A stretch of 64,000 nucleotides of DNA, taken from contig OX337232.1 of assembly GCA_946965045.2 (NCBI GenBank), positions 3,410,001 through 3,474,000 on the forward strand, in the 5' to 3' direction. Below, piece after piece: positions 54,505 to 64,000 of the stretch. Position numbers and translations under genes: made by a program. Under the pieces are notes generated by a model that saw only the letters and a list, made by a program, of their open reading frames with translations, had not been told where the DNA came from and made no database searches. The DNA comes from Epithemia pelagica. Its lineage: Eukaryota; Bacillariophyta; Bacillariophyceae; Surirellales; Surirellaceae. Numbering within the stretch: position 1 is the stretch's first letter; each line of letters begins with the position of its first letter.

Positions 54505-57500
54505 ATGACACGATCATCGGACCCAACCGACGCAACACAGTCTCGGATGGAACGAAGTTTATCTACGAAAGAGGTTCTTGACGTCTTCAAGACGCGATGC
54601 TCCCCAACCTCGTTTGGATTCTGCGACAAGTGGATCCAAGACACCAACATTGTAGGATACATGAGCACTTGGTTGCCAGGACTGTCAACAACCAGACTGC
54701 ATCTTGTTTTGTCTAAAGATGTTGTCCTTAAACTCTGTTTCGAAGCTGAGACGTCGGAACCAAACAAGTTTGGCTGGTACCGCCACAAAGTCACAATCCA
54801 AAAGAAAAGATACACATTCTTTGATGTAAGCTCCGACACAACAACACGGCCAGTGATATTCGACGATCACCAAGAATGGCTGGAGGCTGCAGAAACGAAC
54901 ACGATTCGGCGGTCGGGACGAGCGAAGCCAACGAAGCGAAGGAACGAAGAGTCACCAGGGTTGCGTGAAGGCACGCTAAATACATCCAAGCAAGCAAGAA
55001 ACACTTCAACTCCACCAGCAATCAAGAGCACTGCAACGCAGCAACATGGTCAACCGCCACAAATTGGAGACAGCCCTACCGAAATGCAAACGTCACCACC
55101 TCACGACAACACAAATCAGGTGCTTGTTGGAGCAATCCAACATCCTGAATTGGCCACAGACGAAATCGGCCATGACCATCCACAGAGTTTGCCGATTGGT
55201 TTTTCAGTTTTCGAGAGTGAGATGATCCAAGGTCTATCGCAACAAATGGAAAGCGCCTATTTTGATGAGCCAAGGAACCGTAGGCTCTTTGCCGGCAAAT
55301 ACGATTCTCCAGGATCGTCAAAACGAAATCTTGAGCGATGGATAGAAACCCTTGAAAGGGCCATTTCCAACGTGGAGGCACTTCCGAATGTGGTTAACAA
55401 GGGAGACATCTTCCCCCTCAACCAGGAACAGCAACAGAGGGTACTGCTCAAGGCAACGTATTTACAACTTTCTTATAAGATAGCGTTGCTTGATATGCCA
55501 CACGGTCGTACATGGCTGAACTGCATAAGCAAAGCCATTAGCAAAATGGAACAGATTTATGGTGAAAAAGTAAAAAAAACATCCCAAGACCATTGCTCGT
55601 TTTCACAGGTACTTTCGGGAAAACGACAGTTTCCCTCATCCCAACTACCACGTTCATATTGGGAAAGAGCCATCGCCCGTCTTATTCGTTCACATACCTG
55701 AAGCAAAGGTAAAGTTTGAATGCTGGGCAAAGGAAAACCTGAGCACTCTTACAACAGAGTCTGCTCTAATGTACCTGAGGACAACATTGCTTCCGGATAT
55801 GCATACCATGATCGTACAAGAGTGCATGGATACGAATGCAACGCCAGTATCGTACGAGGCCTTCTTGGCATCGATGAAGCTTTCCACCATTTCGCAAAGC
55901 ACAGCGTGGCGATGTATTGCTGCTGCAGGGTTCGTGTTCAAGGAACACACGAAAACATACTTCACTGATCGACACGAAAATGCTGAGAATGTTGCCCACA
56001 GAGCTGCTTTTGTCAAGAAGTACTTTAAGTGGGAAGAGCTGTCGTATCGGTGGGTGCAGCTCCCTACCGAGGATGCAATCAAACTTGAAAACGAAGGGAA
56101 TGCGGGCAAGGAGAAGCTCTTGCCAAACAGCTTTGTATTTGAGTACACTGATGTAACAACAGGCAAGTAGATGTGGGAGTACCATGTTGATGCCTTCCCA
56201 AGCGAATTTGAACGGTACATCAAACCAGAAAGCACAATTCACAATGGAAACTTGTCACACAGGTTTCCCTCCGACCGCAAACCTGTCATCCTCATCGGCC
56301 AGGACGAACCGATCTACAAGCAGTTTTCCTTCTCGTCTAAGGCATGGTACACTAAAGATGGCGCAACTAAAATGCTGCCAAAGGATGATGGACATGGGAT
56401 GATGATCAGCGCTGTTGTAAGCCGATCATGGGGCTTCCTTATGAACGGAAACCCGTTGCTTGCTGCGAGTCTATTTCGGATTAATGAACTCCGTCTACAT
56501 GCGACACACAACAAATACGTCTCTACCGAGGCTGCAGTGAACCTCAATGGTCACACTGCCAAGACTCCAATTACCAATGCCCAACCGTTCACTCGCTTTT
56601 TTGAATACGGAGCAGATAAAGAGGGATATTGGAATTATGAATACATGGCCTTGCAGTTGGAGGATATTGTCGATTGCCTCGTGGTCATGTTCCCCGCCCA
56701 TGACTTTGTCTTTTTGTTCGACCAAAGCAGTGGTCATGGAAAACAACAATCCGATGGGTTAAATGCTCTGAACATGAATAACGACTGGGGAGGAGCTGTT
56801 CCCAGCATGCGGGACACACAAATTATTGATCAAGCTTGCCTTGGCCCGTACAACCATGACGACAAACTACGAGTTGGTGACGTACAACACCTCGTCTATC
56901 AGAAGAACGATCGTGGTCCAGTTGCTAAAAAAGGCCATCGTCTCAATGACGCGCAGCGTGTTGCATCGAAGAATACACACCGAACTGGTAGAAAGAAAAA
57001 GCGCAACCTCACAAAGAAGGAGCTCATGGCAAAACTTGTCCGGGTCATGGGACCTGGAATGCAACGTTCATTTCAATCGAAAAATGCTGGTGAACTACAG
57101 GACCTTTGTAAACGCTCCAACATTGCAACGGTGATTGAAGATGATGTGATCGAGGAAGGCTGGATGAATGCTGCAAAAGGGCTCTTTCAAGTGTTATGGG
57201 AGCGGGGGTGGATAGACCCTAACAACATGATCAAGTACGTCAAGACAACCAGAGATGCATTGTTGGAAGCGGATAAGAAGACTGTGAAAGAAGCCTATCA
57301 GGCAGACTACAAAAAGTACTCTATGGTTCATCTGATGAGCGAATGCTCCGATTTCAAGAACGAAAAATCTGCAATGGAGAAGCTGGCGGAAGACTTGTCT
57401 GAACGACATCGTTGCAGGATCGAGATTCTCGTATCGACCAAGTATCACTGTGAAATGGCCGGTGAGGGGATCGAGTATGGCTGGGGTTACTCAAAAAAAG

Positions 57501-57814
57501 TCTTTCGTGCTTTCTCACTGAATGAGAAGAAAGACAAAGCTGCCTTTTTACGATGTTTGACAGCGAGCCTGAAGAAAACAACACCCGAAATCATGCGGAA
57601 AATGTCAGCAAAGGCACGTCGCTATATGCTCGCGTACTTGTTATACGATCAAAATTCCAACAACAGAGACTATGCAGCTGCGGGCCTCTCGTATGCCGAA
57701 ATTGAAAAGATGTCAAAAGCAATCAAGTGTCACCGATCCGCCTTCGACCAAGATCATGGCTTCATCTCACGTCTCTGGAGAGAAACGCAAGGATCTGGTG
57801 CAGTAGAAACCTGA
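54505..57814 (+). pseudogene. DDE-type transposase, interrupted (transposon A)
   Basis: Three pieces of one protein. Piece 1 is 54505-~55572 (frame 1, N-terminal DNA-binding or accessory region; ATG 54505). At the A8 run 55572-55579 the protein-like reading moves to frame 2 (a one-base shift) and runs to TAG at 56168-56170, then continues in the same frame from 56171 to 57814. Piece 2 has a helix-turn-helix-like STISQSTAWRCIAAAGFVFKEH followed by YFTDRHE; piece 3 has GQDEPIYKQF (first Asp), KAWYTKDG, and FLFDQSSGHGKQQ (second Asp, ~140 residues on). This layout recalls IS630/Tc1-like transposases, in line with the TA flanks, but the third acidic residue is not assigned. The full protein would be ~1100 aa. 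Two breaks suggest it is dead, unless the A8 shift is a sequencing error or slippage and the TAG is read through. Confidence 0.65.
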
Positions 57815-58170
57815 TCTAATCTCCATTTATCATCAAAATGCATGTAACTTAACTATTTATAACAGCAATCCATTTTATTGAATGTATTTCTTGTCAGTCA
57901 TTGGTATCAATGATCACTTCCGTGTTGCGTGCTCGTGTTGCGTGTTGGCTTATCAGTTTGTAAGTACCTCGAAAATGTGAGAGAGCGAGAAAATGGACGA
58001 TTTTCGGAGCAGACCTCGCGCGAAACACGCCTCCCTCTCCGAAAACGCGCACGCATTGCAAAACTGGCACGCAAATCCTTAAGTAACTCAGCCCACATAC
58101 CAAAACTTCACCGTTTTTTAGTATGTGAGCTCAAGATTTTTTTTGGAATGTGAGCTGAGGGCTGAGGAGA
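57815..58170. other. Spacer between transposase and SET gene
   Basis: No gene is seen. Holds the presumed SET gene promoter and a repeated GTGAGCT (58124 and 58148). Confidence 0.5.
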
Positions 58171-60228
58171 ATGCTGCGTTTCGTGTTTCTTGTGTTTCGT
58201 GTTTCGAGTTTTTGCGTTACGACCATGGGGAAACCAAGCCCTAAGAAACAGTATTCAAAAGCAGGCGCTCAAAAACGAGACAGCATGAGTGACAAAGGGA
58301 ATCTTGACGCTCTTATACTTGCAATAGATGCAGCGGAAGAGCAGTCAGCCAAAGCAGCAGCGGCGCCCGAAGCAGCAGCAGCCGCAGCACCCGAAGCAGC
58401 AGCAACAGACGAAGCGACAACAACAAAGCACCATCGGTTTCTTTCGGATCAAGACTTTGCCGAAGTGAAGGATAAAAAGCTTGTAGATGTTCGGCGTGGC
58501 CATCCAGAGAAGGACCACAGCAAACAGTATTCGGAAACTCAAATGCGGCAGCTCCTCACCGATACGCGCACAGCGGACTACAAGAAAGGCGTCGAGGAAG
58601 TGGAGAAACTCCCTTCTCGTTCTGGACGGGATCCAATCAGGACTTTCACCGAAGGCCTCAAGACGCTCTCCAAGATCAAAGACAGTGCTGTACTTGCCTG
58701 TGCTATGGGAGAGTATGTCTCACGGAAGATTTCGGCCACTTTTTCGGTCCAAGAAGCTCCAATTCGGAAGCCCGGTTCTGGCTTGCAAAAGGGGAAGATT
58801 GTGCCACTTTCGGGTGGAATGGGTCTCCCTGTCAAGAAGAACAGAAAACATACCTTCCCGATTGGCAAGCATGTCGGTTACACATTTGCGAACAATCCGG
58901 TAGTCAAGATCTACCTTGGAAAAGTGCTTCTGTTTGAGGTGAAGGAGTCAAAACTCCCAGGCGCCGGGTTTGGCGTTTTTGCAGTTCGGACAATCAAAGA
59001 TGGTAAAGTGATTGGCGCGTACACGGGAAACGACATCACGTCTCGGACAAATGTACCCAACGAGTACGCGATTCAGTTCGGACGTGACAATCGAAGGCTT
59101 CAAGCAGACAACGACGATCACTTCGGCATGGGACTGCACTTAATCAACGACCACCGACACCATCGGTACGGTACAGACAATCCACCGGATGAATCAGATG
59201 ATCATTACAACGTGAGAATCATGCCGAATCTTCTAGTCAAGGCAATCAAGCCGATCGAAAAGGGCGACGAGCTGTCTTTGTTTTATAACCTTTCGGACGA
59301 ATCGCCGACGTCCTCCGAACAGGTTATCCGACCGTCGACGAAAGGTGACGACGACGAAGACGAGGGAAAGAAACGCGGTCGACCCAGTGATGAAAATGAA
59401 GACGACGGGAAAAAAACAAAGAAGGCTTTCGCTACTTCTTCTACTACTGTTTTCCGCCCAGTTGCTGCTGTTGCTCGTCCTCCTGCTCTTCCTTCTCCGC
59501 CTCCTCCGCAAGACGTTTCTGGGCACTACAATTTGCCCCCTCAGCTGCCACCACATCATCCTCCGCCGTATCATCCTCATCCTCCGCCGTATTATGATCC
59601 ACCGCATTGTCATCATCCTCCGCCATATTATGATCCACCGCATTGTCATCATCCTCCGCCATATTATGATCCACCGCATCGTCATCATCCTCCTTCGTAT
59701 CATCCTCCGCCGCATCATCATCATCATCATCCTCCTTCGTATCATCATCATCCTCCTTCGTATCATCCTCCGCCGCATCATCCTCCGCCGCCGCATCATC
59801 CTCAGCCGCATTACCATGGGCATCCCCCGTCCTATAATCAACCCCATTATGGAGGAGGTTACCAGGGGGCTCTGCCTTTATCGCAGCAACAACAACGCAC
59901 GACCCAGCCGGTCGTAGGTTCACCGGAGCGTCCGAGCAATCCCGTCCCACCTGCAGCACAAGCTCAACCCGCCACTCGACCCGATCGCTCCCTTTCTGGA
60001 ATGTTAGTACGAGTAATTGCCTTGCCAGAATTTTCAGAAAGTGACACCACGGATGACAATTCTTTTGATCAGGAGATGTCGGATGACAATTCTTTTGCTC
60101 CGGAGATGAATGCGATCGACGAGTTAATGCAGGAGGGTGAATGGCAAAAGCAACAGATGTTGCAAAATAGAGAATTGCGCAAGAAGTATTTCAAATCGCT
60201 ATACGATAGTGAAAACAAAATCTTTTGA
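58171..60228 (+). CDS. SET-domain protein, transposon cargo
   Basis: 685 residues from ATG 58171; ATG 58225 (ACCATGG, MGKPSPKKQ) has the better context and would drop a hydrophobic 18-residue start. An Ala/Glu-rich segment is followed by a SET domain at ~250-400: FEVKESKLPGAGFGVFAVRTIKDGKVIGAYTG (entry strand), EYAIQF, GLHLINDHRHHR (place of the NHxC/pseudoknot motif, here ND-H), NLLVKAIKPIEKGDELSLFYN (final GEEL-x-x-xYN-like motif). SET proteins transfer methyl groups from SAM to lysines, usually of histones. A His/Pro/Tyr-rich low-complexity tail follows (~445-575, 12-residue HHPPPYYDPPHC repeats), then an acidic end. The frame stops at TGA 60226 but stays open beyond it into the 2OG-like gene. 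The variant pseudoknot motif makes enzyme activity uncertain. Confidence 0.75.
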   Translation: MLRFVFLVFRVSSFCVTTMGKPSPKKQYSKAGAQKRDSMSDKGNLDALILAIDAAEEQSAKAAAAPEAAAAAAPEAAATDEATTTKHHRFLSDQDFAEVKDKKLVDVRRGHPEKDHSKQYSETQMRQLLTDTRTADYKKGVEEVEKLPSRSGRDPIRTFTEGLKTLSKIKDSAVLACAMGEYVSRKISATFSVQEAPIRKPGSGLQKGKIVPLSGGMGLPVKKNRKHTFPIGKHVGYTFANNPVVKIYLGKVLLFEVKESKLPGAGFGVFAVRTIKDGKVIGAYTGNDITSRTNVPNEYAIQFGRDNRRLQADNDDHFGMGLHLINDHRHHRYGTDNPPDESDDHYNVRIMPNLLVKAIKPIEKGDELSLFYNLSDESPTSSEQVIRPSTKGDDDEDEGKKRGRPSDENEDDGKKTKKAFATSSTTVFRPVAAVARPPALPSPPPPQDVSGHYNLPPQLPPHHPPPYHPHPPPYYDPPHCHHPPPYYDPPHCHHPPPYYDPPHRHHPPSYHPPPHHHHHHPPSYHHHPPSYHPPPHHPPPPHHPQPHYHGHPPSYNQPHYGGGYQGALPLSQQQQRTTQPVVGSPERPSNPVPPAAQAQPATRPDRSLSGMLVRVIALPEFSESDTTDDNSFDQEMSDDNSFAPEMNAIDELMQEGEWQKQQMLQNRELRKKYFKSLYDSENKIF

Positions 60229-60253
60229 GGCTGTTTTTTTACAACGCCGCCAG

Positions 60254-61134
60254 ACCTCCTCCAGTTGTTGGAGCAAGTGTGGAAAGGCAAACACCTGAAC
60301 AGTAAAGGAAAGGGCACCTTTTTCAAATCTGTTCAAGACTACACCCCAAATTTGTTGATGGCGATGATGGAACATGATGGCATGGTGGCCAACACTCGGT
60401 ACTTCAACGACTGCGACCCAGAACAGGTCCAAAAAGTCACGACAGATTTCAAGCAGTTTCTTGCCTCAGCTCTCCATGGAATGAAGTACGCAAAAGATGA
60501 ATCATTTGCGGACCAAATGAGCATTCACCTTTCGCTTATGAAGACCACTCGGGAAGAAGTGCAAGAACCTCACATCGACTTCTTGTTCCCGGCCGTAACA
60601 GGAAACATGTCCGAGAGTCCAAAAACGCCATCCGGGAAGCAACAAAAAAGCAAAAGGATGACTCGGCAATCGTTCTCAGATCTGCCACTCCGGGAACGCA
60701 TCCCCTTCATTGTTTTTATGCCCCTGACGGAGGAGGGTATGTCCATTGAATTGTGGAGCTACCGTGCTGAGAAGCACGAGAACTATACGCATGAGTTGGG
60801 TAACGTGGTACAAATCCCGTACGGCAAGTTTCTCCTCGTTCGAGGAGATACTGTCCATGCTGGTGGCTTTAAGACTGGAGAGCTGGGAAATCCACGTGCA
60901 CATTTTTACGTGTACCAAGGAAAAGATGGGACCATCCACGATCCCATGCCAAAGAACAGCTACAATCTACCTTCTGGACAAAGGCTTTCAGAGTGCTACT
61001 TCCATCAAAAGGACATTCCTGGTGATCGCCCTAGTGGGATCATTCGGGTTAACCTTACGCTCGATGGCCATCGCTTTGCCGTCCAGGGTGATTATCGTAG
61101 AGTGCTTCTGGCTACGAAAAAACCTGGTATTTAG
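60254..61134 (+). CDS. 2OG-Fe(II) dioxygenase-like protein, cargo
   Basis: About 290 residues, in the same frame as the SET gene. It may be a second exon of it: a possible intron 60209-60253 (GT...AG with a T7 run before CAG) removes the TGA and keeps frame. If separate, the first ATG is 60358. The core shows EPHIDFLFP (H-x-D metal pair), ERIPFIVFMPL, GKFLLVRGDTVHAGG (second metal His) and NPRAHFYVYQG (Arg for 2-oxoglutarate), in the order of the double-stranded beta-helix dioxygenases. Substrate is unknown; relatives demethylate or hydroxylate proteins or nucleic acids. The call rests on a few residues and spacing, with no database support. Confidence 0.5.
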
Positions 61135-61642
61135 ATCTTGAACAAAGAAGCCGATCAAACTTAGATCTTTCCTTGTGGTGAAAGTGTGTTATTGTTGAGA
61201 AAGAATACCATGGTACGTTGAGTTGCAGTATGACATTAAGATTTACTAGTTTATTCCTTCATATTATACTTTAGTACATTGTCGTGTTGTGTGGAAAACG
61301 CAAAATATGAGATAAGAATCATAGCTCGTCTGGGACCAATCACAAACTCCCTCGTACATCCATACGAGGCGTGCCCGCAAACCGGGACCCAACTACCGAC
61401 ACTGGCAAGCTGGATAACGACGATGACGATGATGATGAAGAGGACAAACAGAATGAGCGATGATAGCTACAACAAGGACGACTACAATACAACGACGACA
61501 ATGATAGCCACGACAATGACGAGGACTTGGACGACGACAATGATGATAATCACAACAAGAATGACTGTAGAAGCACTACCATGATGACAAATCGATTCAT
61601 ATTTAGTGATTAAGGATACCTAAAACGTCCATCAGTAGATAT
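61135..61642. other. Low-complexity spacer
   Basis: GAC/GAT/ACA-rich tract (61415-61580) whose long open frames are due to composition. No gene. Confidence 0.55.
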
Positions 61643-62549
61643 CTAGTATGCCTCGTCCTCATGATCCAAGTAATCGGGACCAAAAAGCCCGTTTTGCTGC
61701 GTACCGATGAAGTCTTCTTGGGTCTCGAGAAATCCATCATCGGCATACGAATCAATGGATGTCCGGTATGCACGGGAAGGATTGCTAAAGAACAAAGGAG
61801 GAGACGACGGGATGTTTTCTCCCAATACCAGCGACTCATTCAAGGTCTGGCGAGGGTCTGTCGCTCCACTTTCCTTCACCTGTTCCTCAGCAATCCGACG
61901 CTGGAAAGCATGCTTCTGGGAGGGGGTCAGTGCAAAAGCTCGAGACGCCACCTTCGGGGAAGAAGTTACTTTCTTCGGGGTCACATAAGACTCTGGAGTC
62001 TTGTTCTCGACGTCGTCCTCCTTCTTGATCTCCTTCTCGGGCTTGCTGTCGGGCTTGTTGTCGGGCTTGCTGTTGGGTTTGGTGTCTGTGGCAGCAGAGG
62101 GCGCGTCGTGAGAAAGGGAGACTCAAAACCAACAATGAACAATCAAACTTACCTTCTTTGCCGACAGCCTCGATCGCAAGGAGCTCTGCCGCGATATCCG
62201 ACAGGTTAGCGCATTCGACGTCCTTGTTGCTGACGAAGAACACTGGGATACCATCTTCATCCCCAATGGTGAGTTGCCACTGTTTTGCGCGCTCGTGCCA
62301 CGACAAAGGACCCTCAAGGTTGAAGGTCACATGCTTCTTTGTCGAAGCGGGAGACTTCGTCGTCGTCGTCTTCTTCTTCTTCGACGTTTTGTTGTCCACG
62401 GTCGTCTTTGTCTTCATTTTCTTGTTTGCCTTGTTTCCCTTGCTTCCCTTGTCGGAGGGAAATGCGGTTGTGGAGGGAGCTGCGGCGGAGTCCTCCTGCT
62501 CCTTCTTCGCAGACTCAGCTCGTTTGGTAGCACTACGCGTCTGGCCCAT
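61643..62549 (-). CDS. Unknown Lys-rich two-exon gene, cargo
   Basis: Exons (minus): 62549-62153 and 62085-61643, intron 62152-62086 (67 bp, GTAAGT...CACAG). 840 nt, 279 aa. An ATG 30 codons upstream (62639) is in frame but gives an Asn/Thr-rich lead. Residues ~1-75 are very rich in Lys, Ala and Thr (nuclear-type basic segment). Then comes a compact block, HVTFNLEGPLSWHERAKQWQ...GIPVFFVSNKDVE. The second exon starts with Lys-Pro-Asp/Asn repeats (NSKPDNKPDSKPEK) and ends in an acidic tail (GPDYLDHEDEAY). I do not recognise the family; a chromatin or DNA-binding role is possible from composition only. It runs opposite to all other genes of the transposon. Confidence 0.65.
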
Positions 62550-62720
62550 CGTTGGAAAGTGAGAACACAATAGGGATTCGTTCGTTTGATTGTTGTGTTT
62601 GTTTGTTTGATTGTTGCCCGCTCTCCGTTCTTGTGTCATCTAGGGAATCCCCCCGCGCTCATTCGTGAACAATATCGGCGCGCGCCACAAAATCAACTTG
62701 CAGCATGAAGCAACTTCCGA

Positions 62721-63293
62721 ATGACCCGCCGTGCAATGGAACAATCAAACAGAGACGACAGGAAGAGGCAAGGAAGAAGAAACAAGATGACCAACATGAG
62801 GACGAAGTTCGAGTTCAACGAAGAGGATGGCCGTGAGGGTGGTGCTGGTCTCCCGTTCAAGTCGTGCTTTTATGCCAGCGATGTTTGCGCGCTCATCGGG
62901 CCCATGTCGAGAAACAAGGACACTGGCCACAACATCGTCGACCGTGGCCATCTGCTTGTGCAGCGGGAGCTTGCAACCGACTACCTACGGATTGCAGTCT
63001 TTGACCGGGATGCAACAAGCGAGCATGAGGAACCAGCGTTGGTTGTTCCAGTTGGGTTCATTGCTCTGTCGCACCTGGACCAGGTCTCTGGAAAGACGAG
63101 CAAGAACGGACTTCCCATGGGACGCATCCGCCTCTACAAACGCTGCTCCATCAACCCTAAAGCCTGCATGGAACCCCAGGTCGTTACAATCTACATGGGC
63201 AGCAAGGATATGGATCGCTTCAACATTTCGCTTGGTGCGATGATGCTCAAGCACCCGCTTCAAAATCTCTTCTTTAATCATCAACAAGCCTAG
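62721..63293 (+). CDS. Unknown 190-residue protein, cargo
   Basis: Open from ATG 62721 to TAG. It starts 171 bp from the divergent Lys-rich gene, so both may share a promoter. A basic N-terminus (RDDRKRQGRRNK) is followed by a compact, mixed alpha/beta-looking domain: SCFYASDVCALIGPMSRNK, HLLVQRELATDYLRIAVFDRD, LVVPVGFIALSHLDQV, VVTIYMGSKDMDRFNISLG. There is no family I can name. Codon use looks protein-like (few runs, balanced residues) and no second frame competes, so I think it is a gene. Confidence 0.5.
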   Translation: MTRRAMEQSNRDDRKRQGRRNKMTNMRTKFEFNEEDGREGGAGLPFKSCFYASDVCALIGPMSRNKDTGHNIVDRGHLLVQRELATDYLRIAVFDRDATSEHEEPALVVPVGFIALSHLDQVSGKTSKNGLPMGRIRLYKRCSINPKACMEPQVVTIYMGSKDMDRFNISLGAMMLKHPLQNLFFNHQQA

Positions 63294-63887
63294 ATAGTGA
63301 ACAATGTAGCAGCGTTTTATGATTATCATTTGAGTAGGATCTTCATTCTCTATGAATACGATCTAATTCTATAGTTGTGTTACGTTTACCGTACAATACA
63401 TTGCGTTCAGGTACGGCTGTGTGAGTCACAACAAAGAAAAGAACATCAATCTTTGTTGTGAACGACGCAACTTCTAGTCTAAGTTCCATATATCTAACGA
63501 GAGGAATATCAATTTTTGACGTGAACAACGCTACAAGTGTTCATAGTCTTTGTTCTATCTTCTATCATTCGATTCTACAATAGAGGTGCATTGGTTGCAC
63601 CAAGTTTTGCCGTGAGTCGCCGTAGTAAATCGCGCGGCGACCACCTTCAACTAGATAAAACGACACCTACAAAACGAATGCAGCGCCGACATCGTTCTCC
63701 ATGCTCAACCCATGAATGGAGAAGAGGTTCAGAGCATGGGATCATGGAGCCGTCTCCTATTTGGCAAGAGATTGGTCAAAAGGACCGTTCACCATGGTCA
63801 ATTTTTGGTAGAACGGTAGAGGCATAAATAGAAGGGCTATATTAAGGGGATGGCTCGCGCGGATTACGTAGATTTCCTACTGGAGCG
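63294..63887. other. Right subterminal region of transposon A
   Basis: No gene is supported. Contains short inverted runs (TTTGTTGTGA/TCACAACAAAG near 63425-63460). The last ~70 bp match the right end of element B. Confidence 0.55.
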
Positions 63888-63921
63888 CTACGTCAGGAAC
63901 ATTCTGTCTGAACTCAGCTTG
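63888..63921 (-). repeat. Right TIR of transposon A
   Basis: CTACGTCAGGAACATTCTGT...CAGCTTG; three mismatches to the left TIR, followed by TA. Confidence 0.85.
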
Positions 63922-64000
63922 TATGCTGGGTCCCAGGAACGGACGCTTGGAAGTGGTGTGAATCGCTCCCGAGAAATTCATTCAAGCTTTTTGTTTTTTG

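Larger units (their letters stand above)
54162..63921 (+). mobile_element. Large TIR DNA transposon A with cargo genes (9.8 kb)
   Basis: 34-bp terminal inverted repeats (31/34 matching) at 54162-54195 and 63888-63921, bounded by TA on both sides, as for Tc1/mariner/IS630-type insertion. Inside, in order: a subterminal hairpin, a broken DDE-type transposase (+), a SET-domain gene (+), a 2OG-dioxygenase-like gene (+), a Lys-rich two-exon gene (-) and an unknown 190-aa gene (+). The short element B at 20510 shares both ends. That the cargo belongs to the element rests on its position between matching TIRs; I have only one full copy to look at. Confidence 0.75.

Noticed and set aside
59233-59959. 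Arg/Met-rich and Asp-rich ORFs opposite the SET gene
   Set aside because: Produced by the His/Pro codon repeat read in other frames.
61279-61584. 101-codon Thr/Met/Arg-rich ORF
   Set aside because: Low-complexity GAC/ACA tract open in several frames.

Overview
ORGANISM. The window reads as nuclear DNA of a pennate diatom or close relative. The evidence is Ty1/copia retrotransposons resembling the diatom CoDi groups, genes with short introns (about 60-110 bp), a VPS45 homologue, and several transmembrane nucleotide cyclase-phosphodiesterase fusions of a kind reported from diatoms. Seminavis robusta is my best guess, but nothing here fixes the species. There is no prokaryotic operon structure and no rRNA, tRNA or CRISPR. 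LAYOUT. 1-5529: 3'-truncated copia element (gag, in-frame TGA, pol). 6067-8127: VPS45 (+). 8917-10791: RHS/Crinkler-type P-loop NTPase (-) with two CRE palindromes upstream. 11428-15446: first cyclase-PDE gene (GC1, -). 16162-20375: deleted copia element with ~110-bp LTRs. 20510-31365: a three-layer nest. A ~0.5-kb TIR element contains a non-coding LTR element with 153-bp LTRs, and that contains an intact 8.2-kb copia element with 758-bp LTRs. 31607-33343: foldback element with ~700-bp arms built partly from a 16-bp minisatellite. 33921-53779: four more cyclase-PDE genes (GC2-GC5, all -), with a microhomology-bounded tandem duplication, a leftover exon and a gene-conversion tract. 53911-54070: 80-bp tandem duplication. 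54162-63921: a ~9.8-kb TIR DNA transposon holding a broken DDE-type transposase and cargo genes (SET domain, 2OG-dioxygenase-like, two unknown genes).  HOW IT FITS TOGETHER. The five cyclase genes share one six-exon structure, which I rebuilt from splice signals; every model gives a total length divisible by three. Each protein has an acidic N-terminus, TM1, an ectodomain, TM2, a class III cyclase domain and a class I PDE domain, so it could both make and destroy a cyclic nucleotide in response to an outside signal. The array was split by the transposon pile-up and is still being reshuffled by duplication and conversion.  MOST UNUSUAL ITEMS. (1) The large TIR transposon carries a predicted histone methyltransferase directly followed, in the same frame, by a predicted 2OG-Fe(II) dioxygenase. 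Its ends match those of the short nested element, so one family has an autonomous-looking and a non-autonomous form here. (2) Three LTR elements have primer sites matching anticodon arms (half-tRNA priming) instead of a tRNA 3' end. Two of them also have very short LTRs lacking TG/CA ends, with 4-bp target duplications. (3) Two diverged copia elements carry an in-frame UGA exactly between gag and protease.  All names rest on motif reading and remembered families; no database search was run.
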